A DNA stretch of 64,000 nucleotides from Streptomyces sp. KMM 9044 (GTDB taxonomy: Bacteria; Actinomycetota; Actinomycetes; Streptomycetales; Streptomycetaceae): positions 1 through 64,000 of the forward strand of contig NZ_CP113910.1 in assembly GCF_024701375.2 (NCBI RefSeq). Reading direction: 5' to 3'. A model generated the notes under the pieces. The model worked only from the letters and a program-made list of their open reading frames with translations. It did no database searches and was not told where the DNA came from. Below, in pieces: positions 17,914-27,306 of this stretch. Each line of letters starts with the position of its first letter. Within the stretch, counting starts at the first letter, position 1. Position numbers and translations under genes: made by a program.

Positions 17914-18322
17914 CCCGTGGCCAAGAGATCTTCAAAAGTGCCGCGAGTCAACGCCAACCTCCCTGCCAGGTCAAGGGGTTGAAGAAGGGCACGTGGCCGT
18001 GTCGGCCGACCCTGATCCCAGGAAATACCACTACATGACGGAGCTGGGCGCTATGCGCAAGGAAGCCGATCAGTCACGATGGGTAATCAGCCCTCGGTGC
18101 CCTCATGTCAGGCCGCCGTAGACGGCACAGCAAGACGGTTGGCCGACACGCCGTCAACCATTCAGGGCATTTCCCCGCAGGCCGCGCATCGTTCCGAATT
18201 GTGCGTGCGACATTCAGCCCATGGCGCGAGGGGACTTTCAATTGCACTGTGCAACAACCAGCGCGAACCATTAATGTGATGCACATCACACATTCTGACC
18301 CGCTATGGGAAGCTCACCAGCC
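17914..18322. other. Intergenic region upstream of LamG-RHS pair
   Basis: No gene is supported in these 409 bp. It should contain the promoter of the leftward LamG-RHS unit. Base composition drops near 18240-18370, and a CRP-like palindrome lies at 18275-18290. Confidence 0.5.
18275..18290. promoter_or_regulatory. CRP-like palindrome TGTGAT-N4-ATCACA
   Basis: TGTGATGCACATCACA is a perfect 6-bp dyad with a 4-base spacer, matching the enterobacterial CRP consensus and the Streptomyces Crp half-sites. It is 362 bp upstream of the LamG start and lies in AT-richer DNA. Binding is inferred only from sequence. Confidence 0.45.
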
Positions 18323-18867
18323 TCAACACGTGAGATGACCTCTTACTGAAATTGAATTCGTGGTCTCGTAAGAGTTGATGGTTGGTCGTCCGCTATGGGG
18401 TCGGTTCGTACCGGCCAGTGCAGTGGTGGGTAGCGCCCCGGGCGAGAAAATCCGCAGCGTCCGGACAACCGTGAGGCCCGTCGATATGTGGGCGGCCTCG
18501 ATGACGCGGTCCTGCTTCAGGCGCGTCTTCGTCGTCCAAGCCGCTGCCTCCGGGTGCACAGTGAGTTGGCCCGAGCCGGCGTCGAAGGTGACGGCTGCGA
18601 CGTGCCCGGCCAGTCCCCGGGGCGATGGCCGCCCACCGATCGTGCAATGTGGCGCCGGCGGCCGGGAGCTCCCAGACCCGCTCGGTGACCAGTGCCCCGA
18701 GCACGTCGCCCAGACCCATTGGATCGCGCCCGTCGTGCCGGGCTGGCCGGACGGTGCGGGGGCTTGGGTTGCTGCACGCGGCCGCCGTTCTTGCGTGCCG
18801 TCTCCTTTGCGGCCTTCAGGGCGACCCGGGCCAGGTCAACACCGCTGGGCTGTGCTTCCTGGGACAT
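18323..18867 (-). pseudogene. DciA-like DUF721 protein, frameshifted
   Basis: The ATG at 18867 opens SQEAQPSGVDLARVALKAAK, the standard N-terminus of Streptomyces DUF721 proteins. Near 18765 the reading shifts to DGRDPMGLGDVLGALVTERV and WELPAAGATLHDRWAAIAPG. Near 18600 it shifts again to LTVHPEAAAWTTKTRLKQDR and STGLTVVRTLRIFSPGALP. DciA-type proteins load the replicative helicase; here two indels make the gene non-functional. A second copy of this family usually implies plasmid or subtelomeric origin. The reading runs out at a stop at 18323. Confidence 0.75.
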
Positions 18868-19047
18868 CAGGCCACCGCCCCGGCGAACTCCTGGACCCGG
18901 TGGCGAGCGCACACGCTGCGGCTTGGCAGAGGCGAGCGGCCGCACGAGACATCCCCGTCCCGGCCCGAGCAGACCCGGCCCGAGCTGGGGCTTCACCCCG
19001 GATCGTAGACACCTTGGACACTGGACCTTGAGGGTCCAGAGGAAGAG

Positions 19048-19386
19048 ATGTCACTGATGGTGATGAAGGTGTACTCGGCGGAGTTCAAGGCGGATGCTGT
19101 CGCGCTGTACCTGTCGGACCCGAAGAATACGTTCGAGGGCGTGAGCAAGGACCTGGGCGTCAGCCGGGAGACGCTGCGGAATTGGGTGCGGGTCGAGCGC
19201 ACCCGGCAGGGCCGTGCGGCGGCCGCGAGTCGCTCGCCGCGGGCGGTACAGGCCGTTGATGTACCCTCCGACGATGTGCTGAAAGAGGAGAACAAGCAGC
19301 TCAGGGCTCGGATCAGGGAGCTGGAGACCGAGCGGGAGATCCTGCGGAGGGCCGCGAAGTATTTCGCCGGCGAGACCAACTGGTGA
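19048..19386 (+). CDS. IS3-family transposase OrfA
   Basis: The 112-aa product is a helix-turn-helix protein (FKADAVALYLSDPKNTFEGV, then LGVSRETLRNWVRVER) with a C-terminal leucine-zipper-like helix (ENKQLRARIRELETEREILR) ending KYFAGETNW. It overlaps orfB by 4 bp in the ATGA style. The length is normal and the gene is intact. Confidence 0.9.
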   Translation: MSLMVMKVYSAEFKADAVALYLSDPKNTFEGVSKDLGVSRETLRNWVRVERTRQGRAAAASRSPRAVQAVDVPSDDVLKEENKQLRARIRELETEREILRRAAKYFAGETNW

Positions 19387-20131
19387 GCCGTTTCCAGTTC
19401 GTTGATGATCATCGCGGCGCGTTCGGCGTCAAGCGGCTGTGCCGGGTCCTGGAGGTCTCCCGGTCCGGGTTCTACCGGTGGCTGAAGGGCGCCCCGGCCC
19501 GCATCGAGCGGGCGCGGTCCGACGCCCGCCTGGCCCGGCGGATCCGGGAGATCCACAAGGAGTCCGACGGTACCTACGGCGTCCCGCGGATCACGGCCGA
19601 GTTGTGGGACGCCGGGATCGAGGTGAACCACAAGCGGGTCGCGCGTGTGATGGCCCGGATCGGCCTGCAGGGCGTGCATCTGCGTAAGAAGGTCCGCACT
19701 ACCGTCCCCGAGCCGTCCGCGACGCCGGTGCCCGATCTACTGCGGCGTGACTTCACCGCGAGCGAGCCGAACACCAGGTACGTCGGCGACATCACTTACC
19801 TGCCCATCGGCGACGGCCAATTCCTTTATTTGGCAACGGTGTTGGACCTTTGCTCGAAACGGCTGGCGGGCTGGTCGATCGCCGACCACATGCGCACCGA
19901 GCTGGTCACCGATGCGCTCCGGGCTGCGGCCCGTACCCGCGGCGGAACTCTTGACGGGGCGATATTCCACAGCGACAACGGCGCCCAGTATGCGTCGAAG
20001 GAGTTCGCGAACGTGTGCCGCGAACTCGGCGTGACCAGATCACGTGGGGCGGTCGGAACCTCGGCGGAGGTGAGTCGGCGGCGGGAATTTCACCCACCGC
20101 CGCTCTCAGAACCGTGCGTGAACCTCGCGAC

Positions 20132-21409
20132 TCACACGGCTCCCATTGTTGAACCAGTGGGCAACGCGCCATGCTTCCAGTGAGCGAACATGCCCGGGAA
20201 TGCTGAGGCAATCTCAGCCAGCCTTCTCCGGGCCTTTCTTGAAGCACGACGATACCGTTTGTACTTCCTCCGGGCCCATTTCACCAGGAACGGATTGATC
20301 TGCTGTTCCAGAAACCTGATCAACCTGGACTTGTAGAAGCGCCCATAGTAGTTGATCCATCCCGCCACGACGGGGTTGATCATCGCGGCGATCTCCTGAA
20401 AGCTCAGCTCGGTACAGCGCCCCAGTCGCCAGCTCCGGATAGTCCTCGCCATGGACTTCATGGCTGTTTCGCTCACTGCGGGAAGGAAGCCGGTCTTCAG
20501 CCTCCCATCCCGCAAGCGGGCAGCCCGAGGACGGAAGGTATACCCCAGAAACGTGAACTTCGTGACCGGGAACTCCCGTTCACGACCTTCCTGTTTGCAG
20601 TACACCACCCTGGTTTTCTCCGGATGGAGACGTAATCCGAACTGCAGCAGCCTGCCCTCGATGATGTCGCGGACGAAAATCGCCTGCTTCTCACTGGCAC
20701 AGTGCACCACAGCATCGTCGCCGTACCGCTCGAATCTGATCGCCGGGTACTCCCGGACCAACCACGCGTCAAAGGCGTAGTGCATGAACAGATTCGACAA
20801 CAATGGTGAAATAGCAGACCCTTGGGGAGTCCCCTTTTCCCGCCTGACGAGCGTTCCGTCGGGCTGTTGTACGGGGGCGACTAGCCACCGTTTCACATAC
20901 AGCAGAACCCACGGAAGATTGGTATGCCTTTCCACTGCCGCGTTGATGGGGCCGTGCGGCACGTTGTCGAAGAAGCCCTGGATGTCAAGGTCGATCACCC
21001 AAGGATGCCTCCAGCACCGCTGCTTGCACGTCTCCACCGCATCCAGCGCGGACCGCCTCGGGCGGTAGCCATACGAGTCCTGATGGAAGATCTGCTCCAC
21101 CTCAGGCTCCAATGTCATAGCCACTACCGTCTGGGCGATCCTGTCGGCCACGGTCGGAACCCCAAGGCTCCGAATCCCACCGCCGGCTTTGGGAATATCA
21201 ACCGCTCTCACGGGTGGAGGGAAGTAGCTTCCCGAGGACAGCCGGTTCCACAGCTTGTACAGGTTGTTCTTCTCATCCTGCTCAAACTCCGCTAAAGACT
21301 GCCCATCCACCCCAGCCGCTCCCCTGTTGGCCTTGACCTTCAGGTATGCGTTCCAGACCAGCCGCCTCGGAATATCAAACGGCTTGTCCGCTGGCCTTGT
21401 CTCGACCAT
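20132..21409 (-). CDS. ltrA: Group II intron reverse transcriptase/maturase
   Basis: The ATG at 21409 follows GGGAGGAA with ideal spacing; a TTG-type upstream start at 21457 is less likely. The 425-aa product has the RT blocks, including KANRGAAGVDG, GGGIRSLGVPTVADRIAQT, the RT core VIDLDIQGFFDNV, KGTPQGSAISPLLSNLF and FERYGDDAVVHC. In this copy YGDD replaces the more usual YADD. The maturase/thumb region follows (IRSWRLGRCTELSFQEIAAM, NPVVAGWINYYGRFYKS). No C-terminal HNH endonuclease is present, so retrohoming would need a nick from another source, such as a replication fork. The stop codon falls inside the first strand of the domain V-like stem. Confidence 0.93.
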   Translation of the reverse strand: MVETRPADKPFDIPRRLVWNAYLKVKANRGAAGVDGQSLAEFEQDEKNNLYKLWNRLSSGSYFPPPVRAVDIPKAGGGIRSLGVPTVADRIAQTVVAMTLEPEVEQIFHQDSYGYRPRRSALDAVETCKQRCWRHPWVIDLDIQGFFDNVPHGPINAAVERHTNLPWVLLYVKRWLVAPVQQPDGTLVRREKGTPQGSAISPLLSNLFMHYAFDAWLVREYPAIRFERYGDDAVVHCASEKQAIFVRDIIEGRLLQFGLRLHPEKTRVVYCKQEGREREFPVTKFTFLGYTFRPRAARLRDGRLKTGFLPAVSETAMKSMARTIRSWRLGRCTELSFQEIAAMINPVVAGWINYYGRFYKSRLIRFLEQQINPFLVKWARRKYKRYRRASRKARRRLAEIASAFPGMFAHWKHGALPTGSTMGAV

Positions 21410-21595
21410 CCGATTCCTCCCATCGCTGGTTGATCGCCGATCGACACCCAACAACACGTCCCCTTCGCTCCACCCCTATTACGGAGGTTTCATCACTACT
21501 ACGGGACGTTCCGCCCTCCCGACGCGCGACCGGTACTCCGGCCCTCATGACTCTTCGCCACTTGCGCCTCTCCCTCTCGCGAGCCACGTCAACCC

Positions 21596-23068
21596 CACGG
21601 CCCCGGCGTAGTTCTCCCTTGAGTTGTTCTGCCCCGGTTTGATGTGGCTGGTTGCAGGACGAGCGCGACTTCTGATGATCTTTCAGGTCTCTACGCCAAA
21701 AGATCGTCACAGGAGTCGCGCTCGTGCCCGTATCTTCGCCGATCCCCCCTGCCGTTGGCCAACTCGCCGACCTCGCCCTGTGGGAGGCCGAGCTCGCCAC
21801 CGGCCCTGCGGCAGTGGAGTCCAAGCTGGTCAGCAGGTTGCGGCAGGTCCCGGACCTGCGCGCGAAGCGTGGCCGACGCCACGCCCTCGCGGTGATCCTG
21901 ACACTGACCGCGTGCGCGACGCTGGTGATCGGCGGCGACTCGATCGCCGCGATCTGGCAGTGGGCGACCCGTGCCCCGCAAGCGAAACTGGCCCGCATCG
22001 GCGCCCGGTACGACCCGCTGGCCGGCCGCTACCTCGTGCCGAGCGAGCGCACCTTCCGGCGAGTGCTCGCCCATCTGGACGCCGACGCCCTGGACGCCGT
22101 GACCTGCGAATACACCACAGACCTCGCGCGCGGCACCGTCCCCGCGCCCGAGATCCCCGCCACCCCGGGACCGGTGGAACGCGAACAGCGCCGCGCCGCT
22201 CAACGCTCAGCCGAGCACCCGGTGCCGGACGGGCTGCTGCCGACCGCCGCCCTGGACGGCAAGGCCCTGGCCGGCGCCCGCACCGAGAGCGGACGGGTCT
22301 TCCTGGTCGGCGCGATCGACCACACCAGCGGCGCGGTCCTGGGCCAGAGGCAGGTCCCCGACAAGCGCGGCGAGGGCGAGGCCGCACGGGCCCTGCTCAC
22401 CCGACTCGACCTGCCCGGAAGGGTGTTCACCCTGGACGCGCTGCACACCACGAAGAAGACCGCCCGCCTGATCACAGGCCCTCTCCACAGCCACTACGTC
22501 CTGATCCTCAAGGGCAACCAGCCCCTCGCCCACGCCGCCGCCCAGGCGCTGCTGACCGGCGCGGACGCCGACTTCACCGAGACCACCGCGATCGACGACG
22601 ACCGCGGCCACGGCCGCACCGAACGCCGCACCCTGCGCACCGCACCCGCCGACGACACCCTGTTCCCCGGCGCATCCCAGGTCTTCCGCCTCCGCCGCGA
22701 CACCGGCAACCTCGACGACGAATGGACCAGCAAGGAGATCGTCTTCGGCGTCACCAGCCTGCCGCCCGACCTCGCCGGCCCCGCTCACCTCAACCACTAC
22801 GAGAGAACCCACTGGACTGTGGAAAACAAGATCCACTGGGTGCGGGACGTCACCTTCCGAGAAGACAACTCCCAGGTCAGGACCGGTACAGCACCCCGAG
22901 CCCTGGCCGGCTTCCGCAACCTGGCGATCAGCACCATCCGCCTCGCCGGACGCGCCAACATCGCCCACGCCCGCCGCGACCTCCTCCGCCACGAAGACGC
23001 CTTCGCCGTCTACGGCATCTGACCAACCACCACGGGACCGGACATCACACAACTACGCCGGGGCCGTG
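21596..23068 (+). mobile_element. ISAs1-family element inside intron copy 1
   Basis: The ends are CACGGCCCCGGCGTAG at 21596 and its exact complement ending at 23068. The 10-bp duplication ACGTCAACCC is at 21586-21595 and 23069-23078. The uninterrupted target sequence is visible in intron copy 2 near 32115, which proves the insertion came after intron spread. Confidence 0.95.
21724..23022 (+). CDS. ISAs1-family transposase
   Basis: GTG 21724 with AGGAG upstream gives 432 aa. Family features are [20 protein letters not shown] near residue 40, [15 protein letters not shown] with the first catalytic Asp, [17 protein letters not shown] with the second, [18 protein letters not shown], and [20 protein letters not shown] with the C-terminal Glu region. 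The gene is intact and normal in length (about 380-430 aa), so the element may be mobile. Confidence 0.92.
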   Translation: MPVSSPIPPAVGQLADLALWEAELATGPAAVESKLVSRLRQVPDLRAKRGRRHALAVILTLTACATLVIGGDSIAAIWQWATRAPQAKLARIGARYDPLAGRYLVPSERTFRRVLAHLDADALDAVTCEYTTDLARGTVPAPEIPATPGPVEREQRRAAQRSAEHPVPDGLLPTAALDGKALAGARTESGRVFLVGAIDHTSGAVLGQRQVPDKRGEGEAARALLTRLDLPGRVFTLDALHTTKKTARLITGPLHSHYVLILKGNQPLAHAAAQALLTGADADFTETTAIDDDRGHGRTERRTLRTAPADDTLFPGASQVFRLRRDTGNLDDEWTSKEIVFGVTSLPPDLAGPAHLNHYERTHWTVENKIHWVRDVTFREDNSQVRTGTAPRALAGFRNLAISTIRLAGRANIAHARRDLLRHEDAFAVYGI

Positions 23069-23709
23069 ACGTCAACCCATGGATCGCGGTTTCGCGTCGA
23101 GGAGTTCTCCAGTTCCGTTGTGAAGCCCAGACTGAGCTCGCGCCACCTTCATGCCGGACACCGCCAGACCAGTAAACAGGTTCCCGTCTGGCTTGTCCCA
23201 GGACAGCATTGAGGCCCTGGTTTTGATGTCGTCTAAGCTTTACGACACGTCATCGGCGGTTCACTTGCGTTCGCCTTCTCAGCCCACACCTGCCATATTT
23301 AGTACGGCTTTTCCATGACGCTCACCACCACGGCTCATTCACCGCAGCAGCTCATGGTGGTTTGACACCTGCACCTGCATGCCGATGCCGAAGGACCTAC
23401 CTTCATCTCCACAACAGCATGGCAACTGTTCGTTCCCGTCTTCTACATCAGAACCTCACAATCACCTTCTGGACACACCAACGCCGCCGCCGAATCCTTC
23501 AACGCAAGCCTGAAACGGGAGACCTTGCAGAGAAGGAAACGCTGGTCAGGGGCGCGCGAGGCCCGCCTCGCGGTGTTCCGGTGGGTCACTCGCTACAACA
23601 CGAAAAGAAGACACTCCGCACTCGGCCAGATCAGCCCGATCACCTACGAACAACGATCGATTACGCTGGCCACTGCTGCATAGCAAACGGTGTCCACGAT
23701 CCGGGGTCA

Positions 23710-23996
23710 AGCCCCCTCACGCCGGAAGCCGGGGGTGCCTGGTCGACGGCCAGGGCGGCGGCTTCCTCCCGGCACAGCTTGCACAGACCGTCCTCGATGG
23801 CCCGGCCGGTCAGCATGATCCGCGCATCGCAGTCGCCGCAGTCATCGCGTGGCGGACCGTCCGGCACCCGCTGCTGCACCACCACGGCCGGGGCTGGCTT
23901 GGCGATCTCATGACAGGACCTGCCGCCGGTCACCGACGGCCGTAAAGGCGCCAAGGCCTCCCGCCATGGCGACGGCCAAGAGACCGGACAACGAAA
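23710..23996 (-). pseudogene. Zinc-ribbon-like hypothetical protein, cut by IS3 element
   Basis: A leftward frame reads HEIAKPAPAVVVQQRVPDGP, then CGDCDARIMLTGRAIEDGLC and KLCREEAAALAV. It contains two CxxC pairs about 18 residues apart, typical of a small zinc ribbon. It runs straight into the IS3 end at 23706, so the original 3' end was displaced. The natural continuation beyond 18993 cannot be fixed. I see no clear start. Proteins of this kind occur on Streptomyces plasmids, but I cannot assign a function. Confidence 0.4.
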
Positions 23997-24029
23997 AACC
24001 CCGTCCCTGCCTGCTGCAGGAACGGGGTT
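23997..24029. terminator. Bidirectional-looking hairpin terminator
   Basis: A 14-bp stem with one mismatch (23997-24010 with 24016-24029, AACCCCGT core) and a CTGCT loop is flanked by GAAAAA on the left and TTCTTTCG on the right. It could stop transcription from either side. Confidence 0.6.
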
Positions 24030-24398
24030 CTTTCGTATCGAGCGCCGGGCAGGCCTTGCACCTGCATCTCCCCGCAGGAAGCGGGGCATCTTTCCTTAGA
24101 CGACCAACGCACAGACAGCAGCCGCCGAGGCGTACCGCCCATCTTCATGATCGACTCTAGCAGACGCGGCAGCTACGCAGACCGGGGCGTCTTCGCAGTC
24201 GCCACCTCCTCGTCCGGACTTTGGCGGGGGACGGCTGCCCGCAGGTTCGTGGCCGGTCCGCGCAGCCCGACGCCGAAGGATGTCCCCGTCGCCCTCGCGG
24301 GGCACCGGGCCCGCCCCCAGGCGCCCTGCTCCTCCGCACGGGTGACCTCTGCGGCGAACCGACCCGGCCAGCGCCCGGCGTCCCGTATGTGTAGTGCT

Positions 24399-24797
24399 GT
24401 GATCAAAAACGTGATGCGTGCCGCGGCCGTCGCCGCCCTGGCCCTGTTCCCGCTCACCGCCCCGGCTGCCGCCTCCACCGGGACATCCGCGGGACGGGCG
24501 GCGATCGACTGCCCGTCCGGCTACGTGTGCGTCTACCCCGAGATCAACTTCGGCGGGCAGCCCTGGGTACGCCGTGCCGCCGACGGCAGCGTGAAGGACC
24601 TGCCCTCCGCGATCCGCGACCGCGGCAGCTCGATCCGCAACAACTCCGACCGCACCGCCCGCGTCTACGAAAAACGCAACCATGTCGGCCGGTGGGTGTG
24701 CGTCACCCGCAGCGGCGGCTCCATCCACGACCTGCGCGGCTACAACCTCAACGACCAGACCCGCTCCTTGAAGATCAACTCCAACGACTGCGGCTGA
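24399..24797 (+). CDS. Peptidase inhibitor family I36-like secreted protein
   Basis: GTG 24399 gives 132 aa; ATG 24414 is an alternative. The signal peptide (MRAAAVAALALFPLTAPAAA) is followed by a beta/gamma-crystallin-like fold with CPSGYVCVYPEINFGGQPW and the C-terminal repeat WVCVTRSGGSIHDLRGYNLN, ending DQTRSLKINSNDCG. Four cysteines fit two disulfides. Streptomyces relatives (SMPI type) inhibit metalloproteases outside the cell. The gene is complete and is followed by a strong terminator. Confidence 0.85.
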   Translation: MIKNVMRAAAVAALALFPLTAPAAASTGTSAGRAAIDCPSGYVCVYPEINFGGQPWVRRAADGSVKDLPSAIRDRGSSIRNNSDRTARVYEKRNHVGRWVCVTRSGGSIHDLRGYNLNDQTRSLKINSNDCG

Positions 24798-24819
24798 CCC
24801 TCCCCCACCACCAGGCCGG

Positions 24820-24846
24820 GGGCCGGCCGGGCATACCGGCCGGCCC
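24820..24846 (+). terminator. Terminator after I36 inhibitor gene
   Basis: An 11-bp perfect GC-rich stem (24820-24830 with 24836-24846) with a GCATA loop lies 22 bp after the stop codon. Confidence 0.65.
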
Positions 24847-25011
24847 TTGACCAGGGCGCCGTGCCAGGGCGCCGTGCCGGACGGGCGGTAACTCTGCGCT
24901 CGCCCGGCCCGCAGCAGTCGTGTTCTTTCCCGGTATGACCACTGCCCTCACACGAGTGGTATGAGCGGACAACACCCGACTCACCGTGCGGCCGGCCGCT
25001 ATCAACGGAAC

Positions 25012-25563
25012 ATGCTCAAGCCTGTGTTGCGCGGTCTTGTCGCCGCGGTGCTCGCCGTCCTGCCCCACGTCCTGTCCCCCGCTGTTGCCCATGCCGCGCC
25101 CCAGACGCTATTCCTGCCCTGAGGCCGTCGACCGTCTGCCTCAAGGCAGCGAGTCCCGTGACGGCTACAACCGCGACCGTTTCCGCCACTGGAACACCGG
25201 CGCCGACCCGGACGACGGCTGCAACACCCACGCCGAGGTTCTCATCGCCGAAGCCCTCGAGGCGCCCGCCGTCGCAACCGGCTGCCGTCTGAGCGGCGGA
25301 CTGTGGTTCTCCTACTACGACACCACCTGGGTCACCGCGGCCTCCGGCCTGGACATCGACCACATGGTCCCGCTCGCCGAAGCCTGGGACTCCGGCGCCT
25401 CCGCTTGGACCCCACAGCGCCGCGAGGTCTACGCCAACGACCAGGGCGCCGCGGCCAGCCTGGTCGCCGTCATCGCCCGCTCCAACCGCAGCAAGGCCGA
25501 CCAGGACCCCGCCCAATGGCTGCCACCCGCCACCAACGTTCACTGCCGCTACGCCGCGGAATG
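25012..25563 (+). pseudogene. Secreted HNH (GmrSD/DUF1524-like) nuclease, broken
   Basis: ATG 25012 opens a signal peptide (MLKPVLRGLVAAVLAVLPHV, then SPAVAHAAPQ) that meets a stop at 25121. The next frame carries EAVDRLPQGSESRDGYNRDR and the nuclease core GLDIDHMVPLAEAWDSGAS, with the catalytic DH pair, then RSNRSKADQDPAQWLPP. One base is missing or extra near 25118. The C-terminus is cut by an IS6-type end at about 25563. Both lesions point to a dead gene. Confidence 0.8.
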
Positions 25564-26195
25564 GCGTTGTCACGTTGGTGGGGTGTTGATCGGTTGAGGA
25601 CGTGTCAGGGCGTAGAGGGGGCGGACGGGGCCTAGATTACGCTGCGGTGGGCGGGGCGGTGGCGCCAGTGATCTGGTCCCAGATGGCGAAGCAGACGATC
25701 ATCTCGACGCGGTAGTGGGCGGCGGTCATCAGATAGCGGCGGGGCCGAAAATGGGGTGAGATGCCGCTGAACGCGGACAGGAACCGCTGGGCTCCGCCGA
25801 CGCTGCGGAAGCCCTTCATGGCACGCTCGCGCTGCCGGGTGGGCTGATGGGAGTTCTCCGCCCGGTTGTTCAGGCTTTTGTGCGAGCGGTGTTCCACGGA
25901 GGGCATCACCTCGCGGTGAGCCGCACTGTAGGAGCGCAGCTTGTCGGTGACCACCACCCGCGGCACCGAGCAGGCCTTCTTGAGCAACCTGCGGAAGAAC
26001 CGCCGGGCCGCAGCGGTGTCCCGCTGGTTCTGGACCAGGATGTCGAGCACGGTGCCGTCGGCGTCGACGGCCCGCCACAGGTACTTCCGCTCGCCGTTGA
26101 CCCTGATGAAGACCTCGTCCAGGTGCCACTTGTCCCCGAGCCGGGGCCGCCTGCGGCGCAGGCCGTTGGCGTAGGACTGCCCGAACTTCGCGCAC
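25563..26195 (-). pseudogene. IS6-family transposase, N-terminally truncated
   Basis: The leftward frame from about 26190 to a stop at 25637 has DKWHLDEVFIRVNGERKYLW with the first catalytic Asp, VVVTDKLRSYSAAHREV with the second, and NNRAENSHQPTRQRERAMKG with the Glu, in the order and spacing of IS6 transposases. The left IS end (GGCGTTGTCACGTTGG) is at 25563. The N-terminal 40 or so codons and the other end are lost at the IS5 junction. Confidence 0.85.
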
Positions 26196-26198
26196 TAG

Positions 26199-27292
26199 GT
26201 CCTGTCTGAGATTCAGATCATGAGTTAGGTGGATCGCCTGCGCGCGGAGGCTCGGTCTTGATAGGTCATGAGTCATGGCGCGAGGCGATCTCACCGATGA
26301 GCAGTGGTCCCTGGTTGAACCCCATCTCCCGTATGCCGCGGTCGGGCCCATCCCTGATCTGCGAAAGTACTTCAACGCGGCGATGTGGCGGTTCCGCACC
26401 GGGGCTCCCTGGCGTGATCTGCCGACCGAGTTTGGGCCCTGGCAGAGTGCGTACGACCGCTTCCGGATCTGGGCGAAGCGGGGCATCTTCCAGCAGGTGA
26501 TGGAAGCGATGATCGCCGAGGCTGCCGCCCGTGACCAGGTTGACATGGGTCTGGTCAGCGTGGACTCGGCAACCTCCCGCGCTCACCACCATGCCGCCGG
26601 GATGGTCCTCGATCCCGAGCAGCTGGCGGCCCTTGAGGCCGCCGCCGAAGCGGAAAAGGGGGCGGCAAGGAGGGACAACAGCCGCAGGACGGACAAGGTG
26701 ATGCCCAAGGCGAAGACGAGGCACGCACCGAGCGACGACGGATCCGCAGACGGCGCCGGGCCCGGTTGAAAGCCGCTGAACTGGGACGTTCCCGAGGCGG
26801 GCTGACCAGCAAGATCCATGTTGCGGCCGATCGCCGGTGCCGGCCGCTGGTGTTCGTCCTCACCCCTGGACAGGCGGGTGACAGCCCGCAGTTCACCGCG
26901 GTCCTCAAGCGGATTAAGGTCCGCGGCCCCGTCGGACGCCCCGGACCCGGCCGGACGCCGTGGCCGGGGACAAGGCGTACTCCTCCCGGAAGAACCGCCG
27001 CTACCTACGCATACGCGGGATCAAGGCGGTCATTCCGGAGAAGGCCGACCAAGCCGCGAACCGCAAGAAGCGCGGCAGCGCCGGCGGCCGACCCATCTCC
27101 CACGACGCCGAGCTGTACAAGGACCGCAACACCGTGGAGCGCTGTATCAACCGGCTCCGCAACTGGCGTGGCATCGCCACCCGCTATGACAAAACCCCGC
27201 AGAGCTACGAAGCCGGACTCCATCTCTGCGGCGCGATGCTCTGGATCCGCAGCATCACACCGCACTCATGATCCGAATCCCAGACAGGACCT
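26199..27292 (+). mobile_element. IS5-family element
   Basis: The inverted repeats GGTCCTGTCTGAGATTCAGA at 26199 and the near-complement ending at 27292 are flanked by CTA on the left and TAG on the right, consistent with insertion at a CTAG site. Confidence 0.8.
26275..27271 (+). pseudogene. IS5-family transposase, frameshifted
   Basis: ATG 26275 reads DLTDEQWSLVEPHLPY, AMWRFRTGAPWRDLPTEFGP and DMGLVSVDSATSRAHHHAAG, and stops at 26769. Coding continues in a second frame (GRSRGGLTSKIHVAADRRCR, PLVFVLTPGQAGDSPQFT). Near 26940 it moves to a third frame (AGDKAYSSRKNRRYLRIRGI, NTVERCINRLRNWRGIATRY) and stops at 27271. The first shift lies in an Ala/Glu/Lys-rich linker and might be programmed, as in some IS5 elements; the second is more likely decay. 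Confidence 0.85.
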
Positions 27293-27306
27293 AGGGTCTG
27301 TCCGGG

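Larger units (their letters stand above)
20069..23478 (-). mobile_element. Group II intron copy 1 (antisense to IS3 orfB)
   Basis: On the minus strand the intron starts GTGTGTCCAGAAGG at 23478 and ends GACTCACC at 20069. It is 3410 bp, or 1927 bp after removing the ISAs1 and its 10-bp duplication. The maturase gene is followed by a domain V-like hairpin (GAGCCGTG paired with CACGGTTC, 20097-20131) and a domain VI-like hairpin. The copy at 29953-33641 has the same native length, and both match throughout the parts I compared. The boundaries are confirmed by exact restoration of the orfB frame. Confidence 0.9.
19383..23683 (+). pseudogene. IS3-family OrfB integrase, split by group II intron
   Basis: The exons are 19383-20068 and 23479-23683, which together make 891 nt or 296 codons with the frame restored. 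The first exon has RSGFYRWLKG, RYVGDITYLPIGDGQFLYLA with the first catalytic Asp, and DGAIFHSDNGAQYASKEF with the second. The second exon begins NAAAESFNASLKRETL with the catalytic Glu and ends SITLATAA. The insertion falls inside the Asp codon just before NAAAESF. The intron lies on the opposite strand, so splicing cannot repair this transcript and the gene is dead. Confidence 0.9.
18996..23706 (+). mobile_element. IS3-family element interrupted by group II intron
   Basis: The terminal repeats are CCCCGGATCGTAGACACC at 18996 and GGTGTCCACGATCCGGGG ending at 23706. The 3-bp duplication TCA is at 18993-18995 and 23707-23709. Without the insert the target reads GGGGCT-TCA-AGCCCC, a small hairpin, so the element landed in the loop of a dyad. 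The intron and the ISAs1 inside it account for 3410 bp; the native element is about 1.3 kb. Confidence 0.88.

Noticed and set aside
18074..18289. 71-codon leftward frame ahead of the LamG gene
   Set aside because: No ribosome site, no similarity and it overlaps the probable regulatory region.
23997..24085. CRISPR-like repeats around CCCCGCAGGAAGCGGGG
   Set aside because: Only single hairpins are present, with no repeated unit or regular spacing.
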